Below are positions 1 through 5,103 of a DNA stretch of 5,532 bases, one piece after another; the stretch's first letter is position 1, and every line of letters starts with the position of its first letter. Source of the DNA: an uncultured Clostridia bacterium (GTDB taxonomy: Bacteria > Bacillota > Clostridia > Oscillospirales > Ruminococcaceae); contig CALCSA010000070.1 of NCBI GenBank assembly GCA_937894185.1, positions 1 to 5,532 on the forward strand, read 5' to 3'. Under the pieces are notes generated by a model, which saw only the letters and a program-made list of their open reading frames with translations, was not told where the DNA came from and made no database searches. Both the position numbers and the translations under genes were made by a program.

Positions 1-660
1 GTGCGCTACACCGGGTCGGGGTATACCGGCAGCCTGCTTGCCATGAACAAGCTGGTTTCCAAGGAACTGATGCGCCAAAACGGCCTGCCCACTCCCGATT
101 GGGTCACCGTCCGGCCGGGGGAAACCATGGAGCCGCCCTTTTTGCCCTGTGTTATCAAGCCTGCCAGCAACGGCTCCAGCATTGGGGTTTCCATTGTCAC
201 GTCGGCGGAAACCTTTGGTGAGGCCCTTGCCTACGCCCGGGCCTACGAGGATGAGCTGCTTATTGAAAAGCAGGTGGTGGGCCGGGAGTTTTCCGTGGGA
301 ATTCTGGATGGGCAGGCCCTTCCCGCCATTGAGATCATTCCCCGGGAAGGCTTTTATGACTACAAAAATAAGTACCAACAGGGGATGACCCACGAGGTTT
401 GCCCCGCCGATATCCCGGAGGAGCTTTCCCGCCGCCTGCAGGAAACGGCTCTGGCTGTTCACAAGGTGCTGCGTTTGGGGGCCTATTCCCGGGTGGATTT
501 GATGGTGGAGGGAGAGGACGTCTACTGTCTGGAGGCCAACACCCTGCCCGGCATGACTCCCACCTCTCTGCTGCCCCAGGAAGCGGCGGCCATCGGCGTT
601 TCCTACCGGGATCTTTGCGAGCGGATTATCCGGCTGGCTACGGAGCATCCCGCAGGCTGA
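1..660 (+). CDS. ddl: D-alanine--D-alanine ligase, C-terminal part (5' end outside window)
   Basis: Cytoplasmic ATP-grasp enzyme that joins two D-alanines for the peptidoglycan stem peptide. The visible 219 residues cover the central and C-terminal ATP-grasp domains. They begin at the conserved YTGSG...LAMNK segment, which lies well inside Ddl proteins, so roughly 130 N-terminal residues are upstream and the GTG at base 1 is not the true start. Visible motifs are the ATP-binding loop KPASNGSSIGVS (about residues 53-64), the EFSVGILDG strand (about 96-104), the substrate-loop motif FYDYKNKY (118-125), and the metal-binding D166, E178 and N180 in the LEANTLPGMTPTSLLP block. The last Tyr of FYDYKNKY (Y125) matches the residue typical of D-Ala-D-Ala rather than D-Ala-D-lactate ligases. 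That points to ordinary vancomycin-sensitive type precursors (inference). The family is certain; nothing looks broken apart from the window edge. No clear terminator follows. Confidence 0.96.
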   Translation: MRYTGSGYTGSLLAMNKLVSKELMRQNGLPTPDWVTVRPGETMEPPFLPCVIKPASNGSSIGVSIVTSAETFGEALAYARAYEDELLIEKQVVGREFSVGILDGQALPAIEIIPREGFYDYKNKYQQGMTHEVCPADIPEELSRRLQETALAVHKVLRLGAYSRVDLMVEGEDVYCLEANTLPGMTPTSLLPQEAAAIGVSYRDLCERIIRLATEHPAG

Positions 661-731
661 CAGCAGACAAAAAGCTAGATGTTTCACCCAAATTTTATTG
701 AAATTTTTCTGTTCTATTCCGGATTTGGGAC

Positions 732-760
732 TTGCATCAAAGATCGAATTATGCTATTAT
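732..760 (+). promoter_or_regulatory. Probable sigma-A promoter of rpmE with extended -10
   Basis: A -35-like TTGCAT (732-737) is followed by a 17-base spacer and a -10 hexamer TATTAT (755-760). TG at 752-753, one base before the hexamer, gives an extended -10 (TGCTATTAT). The spacing is ideal. The -35 keeps only TTG of the consensus, which the extended -10 may offset. The start point would be near 767, leaving a leader of about 40 bases before rpmE. Upstream, 690-707 is AT-rich with two AAATTTT copies 11 bases apart, but this lies mostly beyond a standard UP-element position. Confidence 0.65.
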
Positions 761-805
761 AACAGTTGCGACTTTGTTTTTCCGTGAAAGAGGTGAAGAT
801 ACACG

Positions 806-1009
806 ATGAAAGAGGGCATCCATCCCAAGTATGAGGAGACCACCATCCGTTGCGCATGTGGCAATGAGATTGATACAGCCTCTACCAGGAAGGACATCCG
901 TGTGGAAATCTGCTCCAAGTGCCATCCTTTTTTTACCGGCACTCAGAAGTTGGTGGACAGCGGCGGCCGGGTAGACCGGTTCAAGAAGCGCTTTGGTATG
1001 GACAAATAA
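806..1009 (+). CDS. rpmE: 50S ribosomal protein L31, zinc-binding type
   Basis: Small protein of the large ribosomal subunit that contributes to the bridge with the 30S head. The 67 residues are full length for the family. It starts with the typical MKEGIHPKY and carries the four zinc-ligand cysteines C16, C18, C36 and C39 (CAC near the N-terminus, CSKCHPFFTG in the middle). It is therefore the zinc-containing C+ form, not the cysteine-less paralogue usually induced by zinc starvation. The C-terminal GGRVDRFKKRFG is basic and typical. The start is supported by AGAGGTGA at 789-796. It has its own promoter upstream and an intrinsic terminator downstream, so it is probably expressed mainly as a single-gene unit. 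L31 genes in several phyla have autoregulatory leader structures; the 5' leader here is short and I cannot confirm one. Confidence 0.97.
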   Translation: MKEGIHPKYEETTIRCACGNEIDTASTRKDIRVEICSKCHPFFTGTQKLVDSGGRVDRFKKRFGMDK

Positions 1010-1028
1010 GAAGATTTGACCAAAAGCG

Positions 1029-1059
1029 AAGGTGGCGTTCAATGAGCGCCGCCTTTGTT
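1029..1059 (+). terminator. Intrinsic terminator of rpmE
   Basis: An 11-base-pair stem pairs 1029-1039 with 1045-1055 around a 5-base loop (CAATG), allowing two G-U pairs. It is followed by a short T-rich tract (TTTGTT, overlapping the end of the stem, 1054-1059). It begins 20 bases after the rpmE stop codon, where a terminator is expected. The T tract is interrupted by one G, so some readthrough into the next gene is possible. Confidence 0.8.
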
Positions 1060-1078
1060 GGCATGATATGTCAATTTA

Positions 1079-1103
1079 CCACAGTCTCTGCCGGGGCTGT
1101 AGG
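1079..1103 (+). other. Weak hairpin between rpmE and the DUF4177 gene
   Basis: ACAGTC (1081-1086) can pair with GGCTGT (1095-1100) around an 8-base loop, with one G-U pair. CC at 1079-1080 and GG at 1102-1103 extend it across a bulged A. There is no T tract directly after it (the nearest TTTT is at 1111-1114), so it is not a convincing terminator. No good promoter for the next gene was found in 1060-1150. The structure could be leader RNA or chance. Confidence 0.3.
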
Positions 1104-1165
1104 TTCTGCCTTTTAAAACAAAACGAAAGCTTAAATTTTGTGCAGTTTGTTGAGGGGGATAGGAG

Positions 1166-1366
1166 ATGGCAATCCGACGTTACGAGTACCGCGTGGTCAC
1201 CACAGATACCAAAGGCTGGAACGGTGGCCTTGTGGACATACAGTCCACTCAAGAAATGCTCGATCAGATGGGAGAGCAGGGCTGGGAACTGGTGAACGTC
1301 GTTTCTACCCACATGGGACAAGGAACGACCCGCTGCATCGTCCACTATTTTAAGCGCGAAATCTAA
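1166..1366 (+). CDS. DUF4177 family small protein of unknown function
   Basis: A 66-residue soluble protein whose sequence matches the DUF4177 pattern as I remember it: an N-terminal RYEYRVVT strand (5-12), a GGLVD turn (20-24), a helix, the hallmark GEQGWELVNVVS segment (36-47), then a polar GQGTTR loop (51-56) and a final strand IVHYFKRE (58-65). The pattern suggests a small alpha/beta fold of about one domain with no signal peptide, membrane segment or metal-binding cluster. No biochemical function is established for the family that I know of. GAGGGGG at 1152-1158 sits 7 bases before the ATG and supports this start; another AGGAG directly abuts the ATG. It lies 24 bases before yigZ on the same strand and is probably cotranscribed with it, possibly with readthrough from rpmE. 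The ORF is certain, the family call is strong, and the role is unknown. Confidence 0.88.
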   Translation: MAIRRYEYRVVTTDTKGWNGGLVDIQSTQEMLDQMGEQGWELVNVVSTHMGQGTTRCIVHYFKREI

Positions 1367-1375
1367 ACCACAAAC

Positions 1376-1384
1376 AAGGAGGAG
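1376..1384 (+). promoter_or_regulatory. Ribosome binding site that fixes the TTG start of yigZ
   Basis: AAGGAGGAG ends 6 bases before the TTG at 1391. It is the strongest ribosome binding site in this part of the window. There is no ATG or GTG at a comparable distance in frame, so TTG is the likely initiation codon. Confidence 0.85.
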
Positions 1385-1390
1385 AAACGT

Positions 1391-2011
1391 TTGGAAGGCT
1401 ACACCACCATTGCGGAGCAGGTTACCGCCGAGCATGTGGAAAAGCGCTCCCGCTTTCTTTCCCTTGCCGCTCCGGTCAGCGACGAGCAGGCTGCCCTTGC
1501 TTTGTTGGGGGAGCTGAAAACCAAGTATTGGAACGCCACCCACAACTGCTATGCCTACATACTGCGGGCCGGAGGCGTTCAGCGCTACAGCGATGACGGA
1601 GAACCTCAAGGCACGGCGGGAATGCCGATTTTGGAGGTACTGCGCCGTCAGGAGCTCAGCGATGTTTTGGTGGTGGTGACCCGCTACTTCGGCGGAACCC
1701 TGTTGGGCGCCGGGGGCCTGGTGCGGGCCTACACCTTGGGGGCTACTCTGGCTTTGGAGCAAGCTAACATCCTAAGGATGCGCCACTGCACCATCTTTAC
1801 CCTCACTCTGGACTACTCCCTTTACGGCAAACTGCAAAATCTGCTGCCGGATTTTGGGGTGGTCACCTTGAGCGATGACTTTGGCGCCCAGATCACCCTG
1901 ACTCTGCGAATGGAAACGGACAAGCTCCCCGCATTTTCCAAACAGCTTTCCGAATTGAGTGCCGGCAGTCTGATTCCCCACCCCATTGGGGAGGAATTTG
2001 CTCCTGTTTAA
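1391..2011 (+). CDS. yigZ: YigZ/IMPACT family protein
   Basis: A 206-residue cytoplasmic protein of the UPF0029/IMPACT family (E. coli YigZ, B. subtilis YvyE). The N-terminal IMPACT domain spans about residues 1-120. It shows KRSRF (18-22), the NATHNCYAY strand (48-56), the signature YSDDGEPQGTAGMP (66-79) and the second signature TRYFGGTLLGAGGLVRAY (97-114). The C-terminal part, about 137-193, fits the DUF1949 domain, a ferredoxin-like fold resembling EF-G domain V. The eukaryotic homologue IMPACT regulates GCN2 in translation control. The bacterial role is not settled, though ribosome or RNA binding is suggested by structure (inference). Length is normal for the family and no key motif is missing. 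Translation begins at TTG, judged from the adjacent strong ribosome binding site and from the N-terminus matching relatives (short lead-in before KRSRF). It probably shares a transcript with the DUF4177 gene. Confidence 0.95.
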   Translation: MEGYTTIAEQVTAEHVEKRSRFLSLAAPVSDEQAALALLGELKTKYWNATHNCYAYILRAGGVQRYSDDGEPQGTAGMPILEVLRRQELSDVLVVVTRYFGGTLLGAGGLVRAYTLGATLALEQANILRMRHCTIFTLTLDYSLYGKLQNLLPDFGVVTLSDDFGAQITLTLRMETDKLPAFSKQLSELSAGSLIPHPIGEEFAPV

Positions 2012-2014
2012 GGG

Positions 2015-2051
2015 GCTTTTGCCCGGGTAAAAAGTTTTTATCGGCAAAAGC
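2015..2051. repeat. Nested inverted repeat between yigZ and dgt
   Basis: GCTTTTGCC (2015-2023) and GGCAAAAGC (2043-2051) are perfect 9-base inverted repeats. Inside the 19-base interval lies a second palindrome, TAAAAA-G-TTTTTA (2028-2040). It starts 4 bases after the yigZ stop and ends 23 bases before the TATAAT at 2075. As RNA it would fold into a two-storey hairpin without a T tract after it. As DNA it could be an operator or a two-way termination signal. Which of these applies cannot be told from sequence alone. Confidence 0.6.
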
Positions 2052-2074
2052 AGGAATTTCAGGCTGATCGTCAC

Positions 2075-2080
2075 TATAAT
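2075..2080 (+). promoter_or_regulatory. Possible -10 element for the dgt-dnaG transcript
   Basis: A perfect TATAAT lies 75 bases before the dgt start. At the ideal 17-base spacing the -35 position reads AGGAAT (2052-2057), which does not match TTGACA, and there is no extended -10 TG. If it is used, it would need an activator or an alternative -35. The start point would be near 2087, leaving a leader of about 70 bases. No better promoter was found in 2012-2155. Confidence 0.4.
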
Positions 2081-2094
2081 ATGATAGGTAGTTT

Positions 2095-2123
2095 TCGTCA
2101 TGGGACGATAGGGCCGATGACGA
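2095..2123. repeat. Inverted repeat in the dgt leader
   Basis: TCGTCAT (2095-2101) and ATGACGA (2117-2123) form a perfect 7-base inverted repeat with a 15-base interval. It sits between the candidate -10 at 2075 and the dgt ribosome binding site at 2143, so it would be transcribed as a leader stem-loop or serve as an operator just downstream of the start point. Confidence 0.5.
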
Positions 2124-2142
2124 CTTTGCTGCTGCATTCTAT

Positions 2143-2150
2143 GGGAGGTG
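2143..2150 (+). promoter_or_regulatory. Ribosome binding site that fixes the dgt start
   Basis: GGGAGGTG lies 5 bases before the ATG at 2156. The reading frame is open back to an ATG at 2081, but that codon overlaps the candidate promoter, has no ribosome binding site, and would add 25 residues not seen in relatives. The ATG at 2156 is therefore preferred. Confidence 0.88.
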
Positions 2151-2155
2151 ACGCC

Positions 2156-3151
2156 ATGACCATACGGGAACAGACACAGCAGCTGGAGCGGGAAAGACTG
2201 AGTCCTTGGGCCATGCAGGTCACCGAGACCCGGGGACGGGAAAAACCCACTCAGCCCTGTCCCATTCGCACCGAGTACCAAAGGGACCGGGACCGGATCA
2301 TCCACAGCAAGAGCTTTCGGCGGCTGATGAATAAGACCCAAGTGTTCCTTTCTCCCGAGGGGGACCACTACCGCACCCGCCTGACCCACACTCTGGAGGT
2401 TTGCCAGATTGCCCGGACCATTGCCAGAGCCTTGAACCTCAACGAGGATTTGACCGAGGCCATCGCTTTGGGCCACGACCTTGGCCACACCCCCTTTGGA
2501 CACGCCGGGGAAGATGTTCTGGCCCAGGTCTGCCCCCATGGCTACATCCACGCTGTCCAGAGCGTTCGGGTGGTGGAGGTGCTGGAAAACGCAGGCAACG
2601 GCCTAAACCTCACTTGGGAGGTGCGGGACGGCATCCTCTGCCATTCCAGCGGCCCCGAGGCCGCCACCCGGGAGGGCCGGGTGGTCCGGTACGCCGATAA
2701 AATCGCCTACATGAACCACGATATTGACGACGCCATCCGGGCGGGGGTCCTCACCCCCGGGGATATTCCCCAAAGGTTCCGGCAGGAGCTGGGGGAGACC
2801 AAATCGGAGCGAATCACCGCCTTTGTCACCGCGGTGGTGGAGCATTCGGGGCGGGAAATCACCATGGACCCAAAGCATCAGGCTCTTTACGAGGAGCTGC
2901 GCGGGTTTATGTTCCAGCAGGTGTACACCAATCCCACCGCCAAAAAAGAGGAGGGCAAGGCCAAAGAGGTAGTGCGTCAGCTCTACCATTACTTTGCCGG
3001 GCACCCCCACATGTTGCCGGAAGAATACCGCAGTATCATGGAGAAAACCGACGTTCACCGGGCGGTGTGCGACTACATTTCCGGGATGAGCGACCGGTTC
3101 TGCATCTCCATTTTTGAAGAAATTTTCGTCCCCAAATCCTGGGGACTGTAG
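2156..3151 (+). CDS. dgt: Deoxyguanosinetriphosphate triphosphohydrolase-like HD protein
   Basis: An HD-superfamily metal-dependent hydrolase of the dGTPase/dNTPase family, which splits dNTPs into deoxynucleoside and triphosphate and so trims dNTP pools. The 331 residues fit the short clostridial branch. The N-terminal family block RTEYQRDRDRIIHSKSFRRL (38-57) leads into KTQVF (60-64) and then the HD domain: H78 in RLTHTLEV, the H107-D108 pair in ALGHDLGHTPFGH with H111 and H116, and D181 in RYADKIAY, followed by H188-D189. The metal ligands expected of an active HD domain are all present. Substrate preference (dGTP or several dNTPs) and any allosteric activation cannot be read from sequence. 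It lies 45 bases upstream of dnaG, so dNTP control and primer synthesis are probably coexpressed, as in many Clostridia. The last codons include a GTCCCC/GGGGAC inverted repeat (3128-3146), but with no T tract it is not a terminator. Confidence 0.93.
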   Translation: MTIREQTQQLERERLSPWAMQVTETRGREKPTQPCPIRTEYQRDRDRIIHSKSFRRLMNKTQVFLSPEGDHYRTRLTHTLEVCQIARTIARALNLNEDLTEAIALGHDLGHTPFGHAGEDVLAQVCPHGYIHAVQSVRVVEVLENAGNGLNLTWEVRDGILCHSSGPEAATREGRVVRYADKIAYMNHDIDDAIRAGVLTPGDIPQRFRQELGETKSERITAFVTAVVEHSGREITMDPKHQALYEELRGFMFQQVYTNPTAKKEEGKAKEVVRQLYHYFAGHPHMLPEEYRSIMEKTDVHRAVCDYISGMSDRFCISIFEEIFVPKSWGL

Positions 3152-3182
3152 CAAGGGAGATTCACAGCGCAGATTCCCGGAA

Positions 3183-3191
3183 AAGGAGGTG
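3183..3191 (+). promoter_or_regulatory. Ribosome binding site that fixes the GTG start of dnaG
   Basis: AAGGAGGTG is a near-perfect match to the anti-Shine-Dalgarno complement and lies 5 bases before GTG at 3197. The protein N-terminus starting there aligns with the usual start of primases (a short lead to the FIERLK helix). Confidence 0.9.
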
Positions 3192-3196
3192 GGACT

Positions 3197-4954
3197 GTGA
3201 TTCCCGAAAGCTTTATCGAGCGCCTGAAAGACACCAGCGACATTGAAGAAACCATATCCTCTTACGTCCCACTCAAACGGTTGGGACGGCTGCTCAAGGG
3301 GCTCTGCCCCTTCCACTCGGAAAAAACCCCGTCCTTCACCGTCTACACCGACGGGCCGCAGCACTTCTACTGCTTCGGCTGCCATAAGGGCGGGGACGTC
3401 ATCACCTTTATCCGGGAAATTGAAAATCTGGAATACGTGGAGGCGGTCCGGCTGCTGGCTCAGCGGGCGGGGCTTCCCATGCCGGAGGACGCCGCAGACG
3501 ACGGAACCTCCCGGCTCAAGGCCCGGATTCTGGAGCTCAACCGCGCCGCCGCCCGATTCTTTCACCAATGCCTGATTGACGAAAGGGGCAAGGACGCCCG
3601 GGTGTATCTGGCGGGGCGGGGCTTAAGCCGCAGGACAGTGCGGAATTTTGGGCTGGGGTTTGCTCCCGACAGCTGGGACGCTCTCACGGGGCATCTGGCC
3701 TCCAAAGGCTTTACTCAGGAGGAAATGCTGGCGGCTGCCGTGGCCTCTCAGGGGCGGCGGGGCCTTTATGACCAGTTCCGAGGCCGGGTGATATTTCCCA
3801 TTCTGGACCTGCGGGGCAATGTAGTGGGCTTTGGGGGCCGGGCTATGAGCGACCGGGGCCCAAAATATCTCAACACGGGGGACACCCCGGTGTTTAAAAA
3901 AAGCCGTCACCTGTACGCCCTGAATTTTGCCAAGGTAGACGGCCCCGACACACTGCTGCTGGCCGAAGGGTACATGGATGTCATAGCTCTTCATCAGGCG
4001 GGGTTTACCAATGCGGTGGCCACTCTGGGAACGGCCCTGACCGCCGATCAGGCAAGGCTGATCAGCCAGTACGCCAAAAGCGTGGCCATCGCCTACGACA
4101 GCGACGGTGCGGGGCAAAATGCCGCCCGGCGTGCCATCAACCTCTTTTCCCAGCTGGAGGTTCAGGTCAGTGTGTTGGATATTCAGGGAGCCAAGGACCC
4201 TGACGATTACATTAAAACCTTTGGCGCTCACCGCTTTCAGAATCTCATCGATTCCGGCAAAAGCGCCTTAAGCTTTGAAATTGATAAGTTGAAAGCCGCC
4301 CGGGACATGGATACTCCCGAAGGCAAGACTGCATTTTTAAACGATTTTTGCCGCCTGATGGCAACCATTTCCAGCGATATTCAGCGGGATGTCTACCTTT
4401 CGGAGGTTGCCCGGGAGTTGGAAGTGGACAAGGAGCGGCTGAAAACCACCACCGAAGCCATCCGCAAAAAGCGGGCGGGAACTGCCAAGCGGCGGCAGGC
4501 ACATAATTTGAAGCCTTTTGTGCAGGATAATCCCGCAGGCAAATCGCCGGTAGTCAAGCCGGAAGAGCTGGGTTCGGCGGTGGCGGAGCGGAGCCTGATT
4601 GCCATGTTGATGCAAAATCCCGATTATTACGACGATATTCAGTCAAAACTGACCGACGAGGACTTTATTTCTCCCGATCACGCCGCCATCTTTCGGGCCA
4701 TCTGCGCTCAACTGGAGCATCGCCGCATTCCCGATCTCATTTACCTTTCGGCCTACCTTTCCACCGCCCAGATGGGAATCCTCTCTCAGATATTGGCCAC
4801 CGGCAAGGAAGTCGCCTACAAACGGGAGCAGCTGGACGAGTTTATGCAGGCTATCAAGCAAAAGCCCACCTCTCGGGAGGAAATGGCGCAGCTCTCGCCG
4901 GAGGAAGCCTATCAAAGAGCTTTGGAAAGCCGAAAAAGGCGCCCATCCTCATAA
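3197..4954 (+). CDS. dnaG: DNA primase
   Basis: Synthesises the RNA primers for lagging-strand and initiation synthesis together with the replicative helicase. At 585 residues it is normal length. The N-terminal zinc-binding domain (about 1-100) has the CHC2 ligands C37, H40, C59 and C62 (CPFH...CFGC). The RNA polymerase core follows, with RGRVIFPILD...GNVVGFGGRAMSDRGPKYLNT near 195-227. The TOPRIM domain (about 252-338) has E257 in AEGYMDV, D301 and D303 in YDSDGAG, and D334 and D336 in KDPDDY, all expected metal-binding acids. A basic linker (about 420-450) leads to a C-terminal DnaB-helicase-binding domain starting near AERSLIAMLMQ (463-473). No key residue is missing. Translation starts at GTG. 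It is likely cotranscribed with dgt upstream and may read through into rpoD, since the hairpin after it lacks a T tract. Confidence 0.98.
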   Translation: MIPESFIERLKDTSDIEETISSYVPLKRLGRLLKGLCPFHSEKTPSFTVYTDGPQHFYCFGCHKGGDVITFIREIENLEYVEAVRLLAQRAGLPMPEDAADDGTSRLKARILELNRAAARFFHQCLIDERGKDARVYLAGRGLSRRTVRNFGLGFAPDSWDALTGHLASKGFTQEEMLAAAVASQGRRGLYDQFRGRVIFPILDLRGNVVGFGGRAMSDRGPKYLNTGDTPVFKKSRHLYALNFAKVDGPDTLLLAEGYMDVIALHQAGFTNAVATLGTALTADQARLISQYAKSVAIAYDSDGAGQNAARRAINLFSQLEVQVSVLDIQGAKDPDDYIKTFGAHRFQNLIDSGKSALSFEIDKLKAARDMDTPEGKTAFLNDFCRLMATISSDIQRDVYLSEVARELEVDKERLKTTTEAIRKKRAGTAKRRQAHNLKPFVQDNPAGKSPVVKPEELGSAVAERSLIAMLMQNPDYYDDIQSKLTDEDFISPDHAAIFRAICAQLEHRRIPDLIYLSAYLSTAQMGILSQILATGKEVAYKREQLDEFMQAIKQKPTSREEMAQLSPEEAYQRALESRKRRPSS

Positions 4955-4994
4955 CCAAGCAACATCTGTCTGTCGGATATGCTTCTTTATCACC

Positions 4995-5013
4995 GAGGGG
5001 TTAAGCCCCCCTC
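4995..5013 (+). other. G/C hairpin between dnaG and rpoD
   Basis: GAGGGG (4995-5000) pairs with CCCCTC (5008-5013) around a 7-base loop. No T tract follows, so it is a poor intrinsic terminator. It begins 40 bases after the dnaG stop and covers the place where a -35 element would be expected for the TATAAT at 5026. It might slow or partly end dnaG transcription or stabilise its 3' end (inference). Confidence 0.45.
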
Positions 5014-5025
5014 CCAACCATACCA

Positions 5026-5031
5026 TATAAT
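5026..5031 (+). promoter_or_regulatory. Possible -10 element of an rpoD promoter
   Basis: A perfect TATAAT lies 73 bases before the rpoD start. The best -35-like sequence is TTAAGC (5001-5006), 3 of 6 matches at a 19-base spacing, which is weak. A promoter directly before rpoD, inside a dnaG-rpoD operon, is common in other bacteria. The predicted start point is near 5038. Confidence 0.45.
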
Positions 5032-5040
5032 GAATGCAAG

Positions 5041-5077
5041 CCGCCCGGGACGACCCACGGTACATACTTCCCGGCGG
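5041..5077 (+). other. GC-rich hairpin in the rpoD leader
   Basis: CCGCCCGGGA (5041-5050) pairs with TCCCGGCGG (5069-5077) as a 9-base-pair stem with one bulged C and an 18-base loop. If transcription starts from the TATAAT at 5026, this stem would sit almost at the 5' end of the message and end 14 bases before the GGGGG of the ribosome binding site. That placement would suit a message-stabilising or translation-tuning element (inference). Confidence 0.5.
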
Positions 5078-5091
5078 GCCAAGAAGAAATA

Positions 5092-5096
5092 GGGGG
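5092..5096 (+). promoter_or_regulatory. Ribosome binding site that fixes the TTG start of rpoD
   Basis: AGGGGG (5091-5096) lies 7 bases before TTG at 5104. The frame is open further upstream, but no other ATG, GTG or TTG with a ribosome binding site gives the N-terminus expected of sigma-A. Confidence 0.75.
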
Positions 5097-5103
5097 AACT
5101 GTA

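Noticed and set aside
690..707. Terminator of ddl or bent-DNA element in the AT-rich stretch
   Set aside because: Two AAATTTT copies 11 bases apart could pair weakly or bend DNA, but there is no GC stem, and two copies are too few to claim a phased bend.
1076..1762. Open frame of 228 codons on the minus strand
   Set aside because: It covers the DUF4177 gene and most of yigZ in antisense. Both sense genes have clear families and ribosome binding sites, so this one is a shadow.
2050..2076. Sigma-H-type promoter before dgt
   Set aside because: GCAGGAATT at 2050-2058 matches a sigma-H -35, but no GAAT-type -10 is found at the required 11-12 base spacing.
2081..2155. N-terminal extension of dgt from ATG at 2081
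   Set aside because: The extra 25 residues overlap the promoter-like region, lack a ribosome binding site and do not resemble the family; ATG 2156 has GGGAGGTG at the right distance.
1772..2551. Open frame of 259 codons on the minus strand
   Set aside because: It is opposite yigZ and dgt and crosses their intergenic region. The composition is that of a complement of coding sequence, with no known motif.
3128..3146. Terminator at the 3' end of dgt
   Set aside because: GTCCCC/GGGGAC is a perfect 6-base inverted repeat, but it is inside the coding sequence with no T tract, and dnaG follows with a strong ribosome binding site.
2603..3568. Long open frame of 321 codons on the minus strand
   Set aside because: It lies opposite dgt and dnaG, spans their junction, has no recognisable domain and no ribosome binding site. 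It is a by-product of GC-rich third positions in the real genes.
4971..4977. Spo0A box-like TGTCGGA after dnaG
   Set aside because: It differs from the TGTCGAA consensus by one base, is a single short copy, and such matches are frequent by chance.
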